From the NCBI GenBank assembly GCA_022578965.1, contig MU400590.1, positions 124,001 to 188,000 of the forward strand: a stretch of 64,000 nt of DNA, given 5' to 3'. The position numbers and the translations under genes were made by a program. Under the pieces are notes generated by a model, which worked only from the letters and a program-made list of their open reading frames with translations, was not told the DNA's origin and ran no database searches. Origin of the DNA: Xylaria sp. FL1777. Its lineage: Eukaryota; Ascomycota; Sordariomycetes; Xylariales; Xylariaceae. Of this stretch, positions 1-11,079 are shown one piece after another (the stretch's first letter is position 1; each line of letters begins with the position of its first letter).

Positions 1-64
1 TTAGTCTCTGTATCACGATCCCAACCCCTTGGAAGCTTGAATAGCCGGTTTCCTACTCTTTCCA

Positions 65-1120
65 ATGGCTCCTACACAATATCAACACGTTTACCCGCTT
101 GAAAATGAGGAGGAGGTCGGCCGTCTTCGCAATCAACACGACGTAATTAAGGATGCTATGGACGGATTGCTTATACTCGCTCCTGTTGACCTGTCCACCT
201 CTCCGCTTCGCATCTTGGATTCTGGAACGGCTGATGGTATGTATCTCATCAATACTATTATGTTGCTGCGACCCTTTTGCATATGAGTTCGTTGATCCTC
301 TTCCAATACCACCCATCTCCAAATAACACCGTGTAATGAAGCATGCATGCATGCTGATGATGTAACAGGAACATGGATCAGAGACCTCGCTGCTACCTGC
401 GCATCTCTTGAGCACCGATTCTATGGTACAGATATCAATCCTACGGACTTTCCAGCCAACCCACCTGAAGGTACTGTATATCAGATTCAAGATGTGAATA
501 AGCCATGGCCGGCGGATTGGAAAGAATCCTTTGATTTCGTGCACCAGCGCCTAGTCTTGGTCGCTGCCGGCTCGACACAAAGGGAAGCACTTCAGTCACT
601 AGGGGAGTTAGTCAAACCAGGCGGGTGGATCCAGCTCATCGAGGCTACCAACGTTCTCCCAGAGGATTCTGGGCCGGTGATGCATTCATTTGTCAAGGTG
701 ATGAATGCCGTATTTGATGTCATGGGAGCGGATCTTGCGGTAACAGAAAAAATTCCTCAGTGGCTCGAGGAAGCCGGTTTCGTCGACGTTCATGAAAAAA
801 CCGTTCCCATGAATCTAGGTGCCGTGAACCGTGATCCTACCCTTGCGAGTCGAGGCGTCTTCTCGACAAGCGCCGCGGCGACGGGACTGTCCAAGTTTGC
901 CAAGAGTGAGTTAAACTGCACACCCTATCTCCTGCACGTCATATACCTGCATGATGTAGAACGAACGAGCATACTAAAACTAGCCCCAGCCCTCCCGGCC
1001 GGCGCTGCTGGCATGCCAATAGAGAAGCTAGACACTCTGGGTGCTGACTTGCAGGGTGAGCTGATGAAATTGGGAGCGGTGTATCCTCTACGCGTTGTTT
1101 GGGGGCGGAAAGCCACCTAG
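65..1120 (+). CDS. GliN/LaeA-like SAM methyltransferase A
   Basis: Exons 65-236, 369-905 and 984-1120 give 281 aa. The first intron (GTATGT..ACAG) splits the SAM-binding loop and splicing restores DSGTADGTW. The second (906-983) is in frame, so retaining it would also leave an open frame. The family motifs are the QH near residue 22, the D-x-N in GTDINP, SFDFVHQRLVL and the motif-III-like LVKPGGWIQLIE, ending in PLRVVWGR. This is the LaeA-like group that contains GliN, the methyltransferase of gliotoxin-type clusters, so amide N-methylation of a dioxopiperazine is a reasonable guess. A paralogue lies at 27926-28854, near the other end of the cluster. The start ATG is only 64 bp from the window edge, so its promoter is mostly outside. 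Family is secure; substrate is inferred. Confidence 0.85.
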
Positions 1121-1686
1121 ACCAAGCCGTCCGGGGGGGTTCATCTGTTCTCCAGCTTCAGCAGAGTCAAAATAGCACACGACAGGTAGTATTGCATAGT
1201 GTAGAGATTTTCCAATATATAAGTGCATCGAATGATGTCCACGTGAAGTTACCACGTTGCAACCCCCTTCAGATACCCTTACACGACAAACGCATCTCGT
1301 GTATCCTTTGTATCGTTATGCTGGGTATTCGGACCCCGAGGGTAGGGTTGCATGCGATCCTCCAACATTGTTCTGCACAATTCGATCTAGTGCGACGCCC
1401 GCGAGACAAATCGAGAACTTCTGACATGCATATCTTCACCTAGTATAGATCTAGGCAAAGGGCCGTCCAAGTCAAACGGTCCGGCAGGCCATAAGTCGAC
1501 TGTCTGTCTCTCACTTCTTCATATCGGAACCGAACTACCCAGCACTCGTCCGCCCACACAAGCCAGAGGGTTGAGTACCCCTCACTACTCTTCCTTTTAT
1601 CGTTATCCTCTCCGTCGTGCCAGTTGTTATGCACGCCTTCATTAGTGAATAGCTACACGCATCATTCTCACTCGCCCTCATTCGCC
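1121..1686. other. Intergenic: 3' of methyltransferase A, promoter of membrane protein
   Basis: No gene seen. It holds one exact TCGGNNNCCGA palindrome (1329-1339) and a related TCGG-N2-CCGA at 1524-1533. The strand layout makes it the upstream region of the SAT4-like gene that starts at 1687. Confidence 0.6.
1329..1339. promoter_or_regulatory. TCGGNNNCCGA palindrome, site 1
   Basis: Exact TCGG-ACC-CCGA, 348 bp before the membrane-protein ATG and about 210 bp past the stop of methyltransferase A. From memory, this is the shape described for Zn2Cys6 regulators of ETP clusters (GliZ/VerZ type). It is one of six exact copies in the window, all in the cluster. Confidence 0.6.
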
Positions 1687-3045
1687 ATGGACCTTTCCTC
1701 GTTAGATGGCTTGACGCCAGAGCAATTGGCGCAGATTCCAGCCATGATGCCGCCGGGAAACCTGACGTCCAACTTTGACAACCCGCCGTCTATCGCGATC
1801 AGGGCCACCGTTCCCATAGCAATCTTCTTGAGTATAATGACCATTTTGGTAGCGATGCGCATGTATAGCCGGCTCTGGATTATCAAGCGAGCCGGCCCAG
1901 ACGACTGGACAGCTCTCTTAGCAGGAGTAAGATTATGTCCTCTGCCTCAACTTGTCGGGACTGGAACTCATTGACGTTTGCAGCTTTTCGCCGCAGGTTT
2001 AGCCAGTACTGCCTTATACCAGCTGTCGCAGGGCTGGTTTGGTCCTCACACCTGGAACATTCGCCTCATCGTCTTTTTATCGCCAACGTACAACAGGGTA
2101 AGAAAAGGCTAATTTGTACGTTGTCAATGGCTGGCTGATTTTTTGAACAGCTGATCTTCGTGTTGCTTTTTTTCGTTCCCGCCGCGAGCTTTTTAGTGAA
2201 GGTCTCGATTCTATTATTCATCCGGCGCATTTTCCCTCGCAACGTCTCGCCAAAGACTGCCTACGCAATCTGGGCTGGGTTGACTCTGAATATCTTGGCA
2301 TATACCATCTTAATTATATACACTGGAGTTGTATGCGGACCTCGACCCAGCGAAGGTGGCCAGCTCCCGGCTGCCTGTACTGCAAGAAACCGAAAGAACC
2401 AAGGTATCGCATCAGCTAGTCTCAATGCTTCTCTCGACCTCTATGTGCTAGCTATTGCTATCCCACCAATATCCGCCTTAAAAATGGCTAGGAAGAAGAA
2501 GATCGGCATCATCTCTGTTCTGTGCGTTGGCCTTGTGTAAGTACTTGATGATCATTGCGTATATGCACACTACACAGCTAACGTAGTAATAGCGCATTTG
2601 CTTTTAGCCTTATTTCGCTCTACTACCGCACTGGGTCCGACTATGACCCTGCCTATAACCAGACTGTTCCTCTCATCTTTACGTGAGTACCAGTACTCCT
2701 CTATTCTATATTCCGGGAGAATCAGAAACCTGATAGCTTGTCAGTGTCCTCGAACCCGTCATCGGCGTCATCACTGCATGCCTCCCGGCCATCCCTGCGC
2801 TGTGGGTCGAAGTATCTAAGAGAACCGAAGGCTCATTCCGTAATCTTCTCTCACGCATGCGTGGAAGTGCCAGTATGAGCCAACTTCGTAGTAGAAGAGA
2901 GTACGCCAATTCTGGATATGAGCTCTCCGGAAGATCGATGGAAGACCGTTCCGGGATCGACCATCAAAAAGTATACGCCGCGAGTGACCTAGAAGAAACA
3001 CCTATCGTTCCTAGGAATATGATCCCGAAGAACAGTATTGTATAA
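1687..3045 (+). CDS. SAT4/fungal rhodopsin-like integral membrane protein
   Basis: Exons 1687-1926, 1984-2097, 2151-2536, 2593-2682 and 2745-3045 join in frame to 376 aa. The start sits in a good context (CGCCATGG); an upstream in-frame codon at 1624 is less likely. The product has about seven hydrophobic segments, the R-A-G-x-D-D-W-T motif after the second segment, a glycosylatable lumenal part and a polar cytoplasmic tail rich in Ser, Arg and Glu. That is the architecture of the fungal SAT4 rhodopsin-like family (PF20684 as I recall it), whose biochemical role is mostly unknown. It lies between two tailoring genes and has an exact TCGGNNNCCGA site upstream, so co-regulation with the cluster is likely. 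A link to resistance, sensing or trafficking is speculation. Confidence 0.8.
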
Positions 3046-3883
3046 TGAATCTTGACTACGAAAGTTGGGGCTGAATAAGATCCTTGAGGCCAGAGTGGTA
3101 GTTATTTCTTAAAAAGCATCTCGATAAGTTGAACTCCAAGGGGCTATTTTTTTTTGAATAATATTCAAGCCATGTTCTCTGTAAGTCAAATATGTACGTC
3201 TATTTGTATGAACGATGTACCAGTATAGTAGTTTTTAGTACTAGTACAAGAATTCGTGCTACTAGTATATTAAAGAGCAAGTTTCTTAATCATTACTGCG
3301 TTACATATGTGAGTAGCATCGTGTCGAGTTGGTGGGCATAAATACCGTTGTTGTCAATTCCGCAACAACGGCGTCGTTTTGCGCAACACACAGATTCTAT
3401 ATTTTATACGTGGGATGTTAGGAACAACCACTGACAGCTTGCACTCTTTGTCATTGGTCTCAACAATTGAAATAGGTTACTTGGAACAAAAAAAGACTTC
3501 AACGCTTCGCATTCATTTCCTAAATAGTCATCGATTTGTCATACATATGGAACGCAGGCTGGCTGGAGATGATAGGATGGGTACTCTCCCGTTGCGTCAG
3601 ACTAGGGTAGTTTATATTGAGCATTGATGGTTACACAAGGGGCCTAGAACTATGTATTCCAGTGATCTCGTGTCAACAATACAAAAAATTATTTTCCTTT
3701 TCTAGAAGGTGGTTAAATCAGACCTGCATGGTACACACTGTCAAAGCAAACATCATTCCTAAGTATGAAATAGGTGTTCACCAAAAAAAGCCCATAATGT
3801 TTTACAAGGCCGGATTCTCAATACATAAGCCAATACATTGCAAACTCCTATCAGAACTTACTAGTATTTGAACACGTCCCAAT
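3046..3883. other. Convergent intergenic spacer
   Basis: Tail-to-tail region between the membrane protein and P450 A. It is AT-rich with no convincing gene. It contains a perfect 8-bp inverted repeat with a 9-nt loop at 3346-3370; nothing else recognised. Confidence 0.5.
3346..3370. repeat. Small inverted repeat (8-bp stem, 9-nt loop)
   Basis: CGTTGTTG and CAACAACG flank a 9-nt loop in the convergent spacer. It could be a 3'-end hairpin or chance; no known family. Confidence 0.4.
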
Positions 3884-5625
3884 CTAAACTGACCCTTTCT
3901 TTCGCAGAGTGACTTTCTGGTTGACGTCGGGGAACGATAGACCCTCGAAAAAAAATCTGGGGGACTCCTTGTTCTGACGGTCCCAGGAGATATCATACTC
4001 CAAGAGGAATTTACATATAAGTATTTTGATCAGGCGAATTGCAATAAAGCGACCGGGACAGGCATGATTGCCATATCCAAATCTGCACCATCTAGTTAGC
4101 TCTTGTAACCTAAAATCTAAAATACGTACGTCAAGTTGCTGTAACTAGCATGCGAAGCTGCCCAACGGCCAACCCCGTCTTCCTGTCTGGCATCTGTAGC
4201 GATGAGCTTGACGAACCGGAAGCCATCAAATTTCTCGGGGTCTGCCGTGAAATCGGGGTCTCTTTGACACCCCTCGGCGGCAAATCCAATACGAGTTCCG
4301 GGTGGAAGAGTCAATCCATCAGAAAACGTGAATGGCTTGTCCCTCACTACTCTAGTAGCATTGACTAGCCAACTATTAATACTGCATCCTAGAATTGGTA
4401 TCTAGGCCTGGTTTTAGAAGACTTACTGGAGAAAGAACTGTGCAATCGGTGTGTTTCCCGAATGAAGCTGTCCAATTTTGGAAGATTATTGAAGATAGGG
4501 TCAGTCCAGCCGCTTTTATCAATGGCAGCTTGGGCTTCTTGTCTTAAGGGTTCAATGTAAGAAGGCTCCTCTAGTAACTTGAATAGTATCGTCGTAATGC
4601 TGAGTGCCGGCGATTGTCCACCTGCCCACACCAACTGAAGTGTCTCATGCGATAAGGTGTGAAGTGGACCATCCCGAGCGTTGTCGTCAAAGGGAAACTC
4701 GTGTAGGATATTCAAGGTGCATTGAATCGCGTCGTTTTCCTCCTTATCCCGTATTCCGAGCTTGTGATCTTCTATGCGCTTTGCCACAACAGGCTTGATG
4801 ATATCGATCAAGCGCTGTTGGCGAAAATACTGATGATACTTGTAGAGCGGCCAAGAAATCATGTCACGAAACCATCCGCGGAACGGCATCTTCAACATGA
4901 TGATTCCCGTCATGAAGTTGCCATCGAAGTACGCACTAGTGGCTTTAAGAAAAGTGTCGTTTCGGGATAGTTCCTTTCCGGCAATTACTCGAACCATGGT
5001 TTGCAGACAGATAGCAGTGATCGTCGTCAAGGCCGTGAATGAGCCGGATTCACCGTCTTTCAGTCCAATCTGTTTGTCAAAGGCTAGAGTAGATTCTTCG
5101 AACATGGCAGGCGAGAGCTTGGCTGTGTTAAACCGTCAGCAAACTTACTCTTTTCTGCGAACGCAGATGTCGGTTGTACCAACGGAGCTGTGAGTTCACT
5201 CCCTTAATCACGGCGAACACCATGCGACTGGACTTGAACAAGTCGCCCAGCCAATTGTAGAGGAAAAGGACATCGCTTATACTATCGAGAAAGGCAAGGT
5301 GGTCTCGACCGGCACGCCGCACGTCCGGGAGGTACTTGGCTGGCAAAATCAAGTAGTCTCGCTGCCAATACTCGACGTAAAACGGGTTTCCGGTGACCCG
5401 TGAAATCTACAGGCGACAGCTTAGTCCGTGCAGCCAACCTTCCACTTCTCTCGTGGGTCAGCTCACCTCTCGGTATCCCCTCCCGACAGCATTCGACACA
5501 GGATGAGAGCTCCCCGGCTCGGGCTTCACCCACTCAAAGCGCTGTGTCTTTTTGGGCACCATCACCCACTGCCACACACAGAACCCGCCAAAAGCCAAAG
5601 CAATGAGTAAATGGATTAGGCCCAT
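3884..5625 (-). CDS. Cytochrome P450 A (GliC/GliF-like monooxygenase)
   Basis: Minus-strand exons in transcript order: 5625-5467, 5406-5184, 5122-4427, 4346-4130 and 4082-3884, giving 497 aa. Residues 3-20 form a hydrophobic N-terminal membrane anchor. The I-helix region reads VWAGGQSPA, the K-helix ETHRLH gives the E-x-x-R signature, and the haem loop is FGYGNHACPGR with Cys ligand. The junction at 5184/5123 uses a weak donor (GTTGGT); it was chosen because it alone keeps frame and because P450 B has the same phase-1 junction at the same place, coding the same proline. The gene is divergent from TrxR-A. In ETP pathways such P450s oxidise the dioxopiperazine before sulfur addition or shape the aromatic ring. 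The exact reaction here is unknown. Confidence 0.85.
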
Positions 5626-6544
5626 GTTGCTCTGTCGCGTTGAACCGCAGCCTAAGCATGGCTAGAGAGCAAGTAGTCTAAGACTAAGGGACTTAAGACA
5701 GTCTGGGTGTTGAATGGAATGAATTAAAATACCCATTTCGCCGCATGAAGACCCGAAGGATAGCCTGACAGCGACTTGACTACCAGTGATGTGTCTGCCG
5801 CGATGCAGCTTTCCTCGCAGTTGATGATTAACTGCATTGTGAGGGCGCAGGACCCCGGTCCCCGAATCGGGAAATAGGGGCCCCGGCCTCCGGCTAAGCC
5901 TCAGGGGGGGGCCCTTATAGTAGGTACTCAGTAGCGTACCTCTAGGTAGGTAGTACGCAGTATAGGTGGGGTAGTAGGTCTGAGGGTTGGGGGCTGGAGG
6001 CGCAATCCAAATATTGCTTACTTACCTCTACGCGGTAAGGCGAAGGTAGGTACATAGGTAGGCAGCAGGTTGCGGGTAGGGAGGGAAGGACACACCCAAC
6101 CGAGCCCTTACTTCCCACCTATGTAGGCAGGCTGTTGCGTGGTATGCCTGGTGGGCACCTTAGCACCTACCTAGGGTTGGGGCAGTTGTTGGGGGTGCTT
6201 TGGGCACTTTGCCTGGCCCCTGCCGCAGTAGGTAGTAGTTGGCTTCATCCAAGCAGGCAGGCAGGCAGGCACCCGAGCAAGCGGAATAGTGTCAAAGGGG
6301 GTCCAGGGAAGTGACATTGAAGCAGGCTGAGCCAACGTTCAACCCCTCATCTCTCTCCCTTTCCCCGTCCTCATCCCCTCTCCCCGAACGATAAACTGTC
6401 ATCGTCCTTCCTCACCCCCCTCACCCCCCTCACTCTCAGCTTCCGCCTAGCTTCTTAATCTTCGCTACAGCGCATACTCAAACCACCACCGCAACCTCCT
6501 CCTCCCCCTCCTTCAACACCACCTTCTCCTTCTTCGCCGCCATC
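5626..6544. other. Divergent promoter of P450 A and TrxR-A
   Basis: No gene. The middle (about 5840-6330) is GC-rich, with TAGG/GCAG-type short repeats including four GCAG units near 6250-6270. The last 200 bp before TrxR-A are pyrimidine-rich (long CT tracts), typical of strongly expressed fungal promoters. A CCGGTCCCCGA at 5855 is one base off the TCGGNNNCCGA palindrome, a match level expected by chance. Confidence 0.5.
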
Positions 6545-7577
6545 ATGTCTTTCGTCGATGTGCTTATTGTTGGCGGTGGCCCTGCTGGGCTTTCTGCCGC
6601 CCTTACCCTCGTCCGCCAGCGACACACCGTCCTGGTCTTCGACACTAACGAATGCCGCGCCGAGCCATCACGCCATCTTCACGGCGTTACAGGGTGGGAG
6701 AACAAGTCCCCGGCCGAGTATCTCGCCTATGCCCGCAACGAGCTCAAAGCCTACGACTGCTTCACGACGAGCGATGTCGAGGTCACTGAGCTGAAAGCAA
6801 TCGATGGGGGATTCCAGGCCACCGACAAGAACGGCGCAACCTTCAACGGCAAGAAGGTTATCCTGGCCAATGGAGTCATCAGCGTGTTCCCTAATATCCC
6901 CGGATATGCCGACTGCTGGGGCAAGGGCATGTAAGTCGCCGCGCCTACACCTGTTGAAGACGGCTAGCATGAGGCTGACTTACGTCTTTTCCCTTCTTTC
7001 TAGTTTCCATAACCTCTTCGCCCAGGCCTACCAGAGCGATCCCTCCAAGGTCCACTCTGGCGTCCTGGCCGTTGATTGGATCGCCATGCCGCAGTTCACC
7101 TACCACCTTTCGCACTTGAGTAACCAGCTCGCCCACGACGTTACCATCTATACAAATGGTAACGAGGAGCTGGCCACGACGGTTGCCCCGACTTGCCACG
7201 GTAAGCCATGGAAGACAGACACTCGCAAGATCGCGAAGCTGGCCCGAAGATCGTCGGACCCGGCGGATATCGCCGTCAACATCACTTTCGAGGACGGCAC
7301 CACGGTGACCGAGGCGTTTATCGGTCACGCCCCTATTGTCCAGCTACGCGGCCCGTTCGCCCAGCAGCTGGGTCTCAAGGTGTCGCAGATGGGCGGGGAA
7401 TTCGAGACAACCCCGCCTTTCTTCCAGACCAGCGTGCGAGGCGTCTATGCTGCGGGTGACGGTGTGAGCCCTTTCAAAGTGTGGCCCAACGCGGTCGCAA
7501 GCGGAGCGCAAGCAGCGGCCGGGGTGGCTGTTAACTTGCAGGAACAGAAGTGGAATCTTCCACCTATCTTTGGTTAG
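6545..7577 (+). CDS. TrxR-A: thioredoxin-reductase-like flavoprotein lacking both redox cysteines
   Basis: Exons 6545-6930 and 7004-7577 give 319 aa. The N-terminal FAD motif is IVGGGPAGLSAA (about residue 8); the second FAD motif is VYAAGDGVSP near residue 275. The intron falls at the same place and phase as in the two paralogues at 23389 and 26630. After splicing, the stretch that should read C-x-x-C (H-C-L-F-C in GliT-type oxidases) is H-N-L-F-A at residues 131-135, so neither redox cysteine exists. The rest of the fold is complete with no stops, so the gene is probably functional but not a dithiol oxidase. It may bind flavin and catalyse another step, such as sulfur rearrangement. Codon use is GC3-rich, unlike most cluster genes. 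Fold is secure; function is unknown. Confidence 0.85.
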
Positions 7578-8177
7578 TTGCTGAATCACTGTCGTACCAA
7601 TGCAGATCTTATCGCGGATCTGTGAGACAGACTAGTGTAAATCTATACTAGATATAGTGTTCTTCCAGATCTTGCATCGGTGGATCGGTGGATCGGTGGA
7701 TCTGGGGTACAGTAGTTTGGGGAACATATCTTAGTGTACGGATACATGAAAGTACCATACACTAGTGTACTCGATTGGGTAGGCAATTATGGTACTAGGT
7801 ACTTACTTAAGGTTAGGTTTAGACCTGGTTCATCCCGTAACGGCCCGTGCTTAGCTTGGCACCCCAGTCTCTGTCTAGTGTTTATGTCGCTCCACCACTA
7901 CGTACCTAGGTATAAATATGAGCCTTCACGATACACTGGCGCAACTACAACCATACTATATAGCCTCTGAAACGACGTTCTAACATCCTCATTATAGGAA
8001 GCTATGTCTACGATGTCACTTTGACCTTGAAAACGGCTTTAAAGAAGGAAATGAAAACAACAAATTATTTCAGTAGCTGCTGCTGTTAATTAATTATAAT
8101 AAAACAAATTGGTAATGCCTTCAAAGCCCCTCAGGCCCACATCGGCCCCAATTACTACACAGTGGCCGGATGTATTT
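7578..8177. other. Convergent intergenic spacer
   Basis: Tail-to-tail between TrxR-A and the MFS pump. It contains a three-unit GGTGGATC tandem repeat near 7678-7702 and a few TAGGTA-type motifs. No gene seen. Confidence 0.5.
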
Positions 8178-9923
8178 CTACACCGTCTCTCCGCCGTCTT
8201 TTGCTCTGGCCTCTTTATTTTCATCTTCTTGGAGACCATACTCTGTCTCCACGGTTTCCCGCAGTTTCAGGCCCTTCTCAACGAACACCAGTAAGAACCC
8301 AAACAAACTAAATGCCAAAGCCGTGTACCAAACAGTCTGCAAGCACTTCGCGTATAGCTGCAGGGTCTGTTGCTTAGCTACGCCCATCAAGTTTTCCAGC
8401 AGAGGACCATGCGCTTGTGCGTAGGCATCTCCAGCAGCGATAGCTGCACGCACTTCCGGATCGTCTACGAGATATAAGTTGTGAGTGACCTCGTTGTTGA
8501 ACACGAGGGATGGGACAGTAAATCCCCAGACGAATCCGAATGATCGTAAGAATGCGTGCACACCGGTCGCCGCCGCAACGTCGGACTCTGGGAGGGATGC
8601 TTGGATGGCCGGGAGAATGGACAAGATAATGCCGCCGAGACCGAAAGCACCAAAGAATTGCCAAAATACCCATTTGACCGTGGATGTGCTCTGGTCCATG
8701 GTAGAGAACAAGCCAGATGCTAGTGCAAAGAAGCCAAACCCTGACCAGTGCAGAGGCTTGTATTTCCCCGTCTTAGTCAAGATCGCGCCATTCACGATCG
8801 CACTCGGCACTAGGAATACGTTGAAGGGAAGGACTTGTACAGATGAGAATAGCTGGGATGAGCCTTTGAGCGTCTGGAAATAATAGGGCAGGTAATAGAC
8901 AGTCCACTCCAGCAACATCGCAGCGATGAAGTTGTTCACGAAACCAACAACAGCGGTACGATTGGAGAAAAGACGAGGTGGCATCGTGGGCTCTTTGCAG
9001 AGGCCGGATGCCTGGTGTCCGGCGAAGACAAGCCAGCCGACGGCTCCAAGTACGATTGGGACGATGACATGATACGTTCCCCAGGGAAAAACTTGGCCAC
9101 CTAAGACGAGACCCACGAGAATAGAGGCTGTCGACGCGATGAAGATTGTGTTGCCGACAAAGTCGATCCGAGCGACCGCCGCTGTCCACGCTGCGTGCTT
9201 CGGCGTCTTGAGTTTTAGGAATAAGGCGGCAAGGATGAACCCGACACCTCCAATAGGCACAGAAATGTAAAAGCACCATCGCCAAGTTGCAGACGTCCCA
9301 AAGGCTCCCCCGATAATTGGCCCGACAAGTACAGCTAAACTGCCAGTTGTCAGAACGATGCCCAGGTATTGTGCTCGCTCGCGCTGGGGGAGGAGGTCGC
9401 TGATGATAACCTCCATCAGCAAGATGATGCCGCCTGCACCTAGACCCTGTACAGTCCTGCCTCCGATTAACATGGCTAACGTTTTGGCGCCGCCACTTAT
9501 GCCGCTACCCAAAGTGAAGGCAATCAGTGAAAACAGCATGGGGTATCGTCTGCCGTAGATGTTGGCAAGTTGGCCGCACAGTGGCTGGATCGCAGCCGCT
9601 GCTATAGAAAACGAAGCATTAATCCAGATGAAGTTTGACCCAGCGTCGAGATCGCGGACGATAAGGGGTAGGACGGTCGTCAGGATGGTGGCATTGAGAT
9701 TGGCCGTGAACGCTGACAGACACAGACTGACAAAAACAAGCCAGAATCTTGTAGACTTCGGGCTAGCCTTCGGGGCCTTGTTCTCATCTCCATTGGCTTG
9801 GACACCTTTTCCCGTCGTCTCTGCTGCCATCTCTGTGACCTGCCCGAGACCGTCATCAGACGTTTTCTCAGCTGTTATGAGCGTCTCGTGACCTGTTATC
9901 GGCTGTTTACTATCTGAAGCCAT
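8178..9923 (-). CDS. MFS drug:H+ antiporter, GliA-like (DHA2, 14 TM)
   Basis: Single exon, 581 aa, start ATG at 9923. The N-terminal 60 residues are polar and cytosolic, followed by about 14 hydrophobic helices. Loop 2-3 carries the MFS motif A (GQLANIYGRRYPM) and helix 5 the antiporter motif C (LVGPIIGGAFG). Length and layout match the 14-TM toxin pumps that accompany fungal peptide and ETP clusters, such as GliA. Likely role: export of the finished metabolite across the plasma membrane, and thereby self-protection. The reading frame is intact. Upstream TCGGNNNCCGA-like sites are only one-mismatch (10178). Confidence 0.9.
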   Translation of the reverse strand: MASDSKQPITGHETLITAEKTSDDGLGQVTEMAAETTGKGVQANGDENKAPKASPKSTRFWLVFVSLCLSAFTANLNATILTTVLPLIVRDLDAGSNFIWINASFSIAAAAIQPLCGQLANIYGRRYPMLFSLIAFTLGSGISGGAKTLAMLIGGRTVQGLGAGGIILLMEVIISDLLPQRERAQYLGIVLTTGSLAVLVGPIIGGAFGTSATWRWCFYISVPIGGVGFILAALFLKLKTPKHAAWTAAVARIDFVGNTIFIASTASILVGLVLGGQVFPWGTYHVIVPIVLGAVGWLVFAGHQASGLCKEPTMPPRLFSNRTAVVGFVNNFIAAMLLEWTVYYLPYYFQTLKGSSQLFSSVQVLPFNVFLVPSAIVNGAILTKTGKYKPLHWSGFGFFALASGLFSTMDQSTSTVKWVFWQFFGAFGLGGIILSILPAIQASLPESDVAAATGVHAFLRSFGFVWGFTVPSLVFNNEVTHNLYLVDDPEVRAAIAAGDAYAQAHGPLLENLMGVAKQQTLQLYAKCLQTVWYTALAFSLFGFLLVFVEKGLKLRETVETEYGLQEDENKEARAKDGGETV

Positions 9924-11079
9924 ATTGAACTAGAGGAAAGGAAGGTATTTTGGTCGGGAAAAGGGTAATATTAGACTCGAGGAAACAAGTACGGAATAAA
10001 ATGAAAGATATTTCCTATCTGTGTGTGCAACTTGCAGACGAAGGCTTAAGTGAGCCTAGTGAGAGAGAAAGCTACTGTAGGCGCACATTTCCACGGCACT
10101 CTCATAATTTCACCTTCGTCAGATCCTTCGTCGTAAGTCCTTGCATAGTGTAGGTAGGTCCCAAATGTCTTGGCCGCCCGGGAGCCGACAAGATAAGCAC
10201 TATGTGATTTGTCGCTAGGGGTGGTGGGAGTTGGGGGTGGTACCCAAACGTGTCATTCATCATAAGACCCCCCTATTCAAAAGTGAATACGCATAGGCAG
10301 CCTGTACTCATCTAACAACGAAAGAATGCATTCCCGGCACCCGGCCGCGTCACACCCGGACGTGTCCAATTCCAAATTATTATCATCAATATCGGTGGCC
10401 CAGCGCCCAATGTTACCTGATTTCTCTCAATCAATAGAGAGTGCGTCGTGTTGGCTTCAATGCGACCACCCCGGAATTTGCCGAATGGGTTGTTTTTTTG
10501 ATCCGTCTTACTGCGTATTCCCTCACGCATTTATCTCCTTCCGCCCTATACTACGGTAGAGCATTATCCCTGCAACCAACAATACCAACATTTTGCTTCG
10601 CCTGTCTTAGCGCACCGAATGAGAATCACATAAGACCCTTGCTAGCAGCTGGGAGTAGAGACGTAATGCGCATACCGAATACCGGTAATAGTCATGACCT
10701 TTATTGGTAAATTTACCACAGGACTGTTATGAGATGGCAAGTTACTATTGGGTGTTTACCCCTGATGTGTATTCCTTGTTGTTAGGTAGGTAGCATGGCT
10801 TGTTGGCCCTAGTAGAGCCTAGAGCCTAGAGCAAACGATGGTGTGAGGAATGGTCACCCTCCATGACGCCCCGTTAAGCTCTGCTACAAGGCTGTGAGAG
10901 CCTTACACTTTTACATACTCTGGGTGATGCATATTTAAAATGTCACAATTACGAGGCATAATATGCCCACAGCTCGCGAGAGTGTCTCATGTATTAGCCT
11001 AAGATGCACGGTCAAACACGTCTTACAAGCACACCTCTCGCCTCACCCCCAAAGCACCTACAGGTGGGGAGTTATGTAG
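9924..11079. other. Intergenic: MFS promoter and 3' side of the methyltransferase
   Basis: No credible gene. Several short open frames overlap on both strands but lack motifs. A one-mismatch palindrome CCGGGAGCCGA lies at 10178-10188, about 255 bp before the MFS start. Confidence 0.5.

Noticed and set aside
1524..1533. TCGG-N2-CCGA as a seventh palindrome
   Set aside because: Spacing differs by one base from the other sites, so it is not counted as an exact copy; noted only as a possible variant.
5123..5210. Possible frameshift in P450 A
   Set aside because: An alternative short intron (5123-5148, 26 nt) would break the frame, but a 61-nt intron with donor GTTGGT (5183-5123) keeps frame and agrees with the paralogue, so no break is needed.
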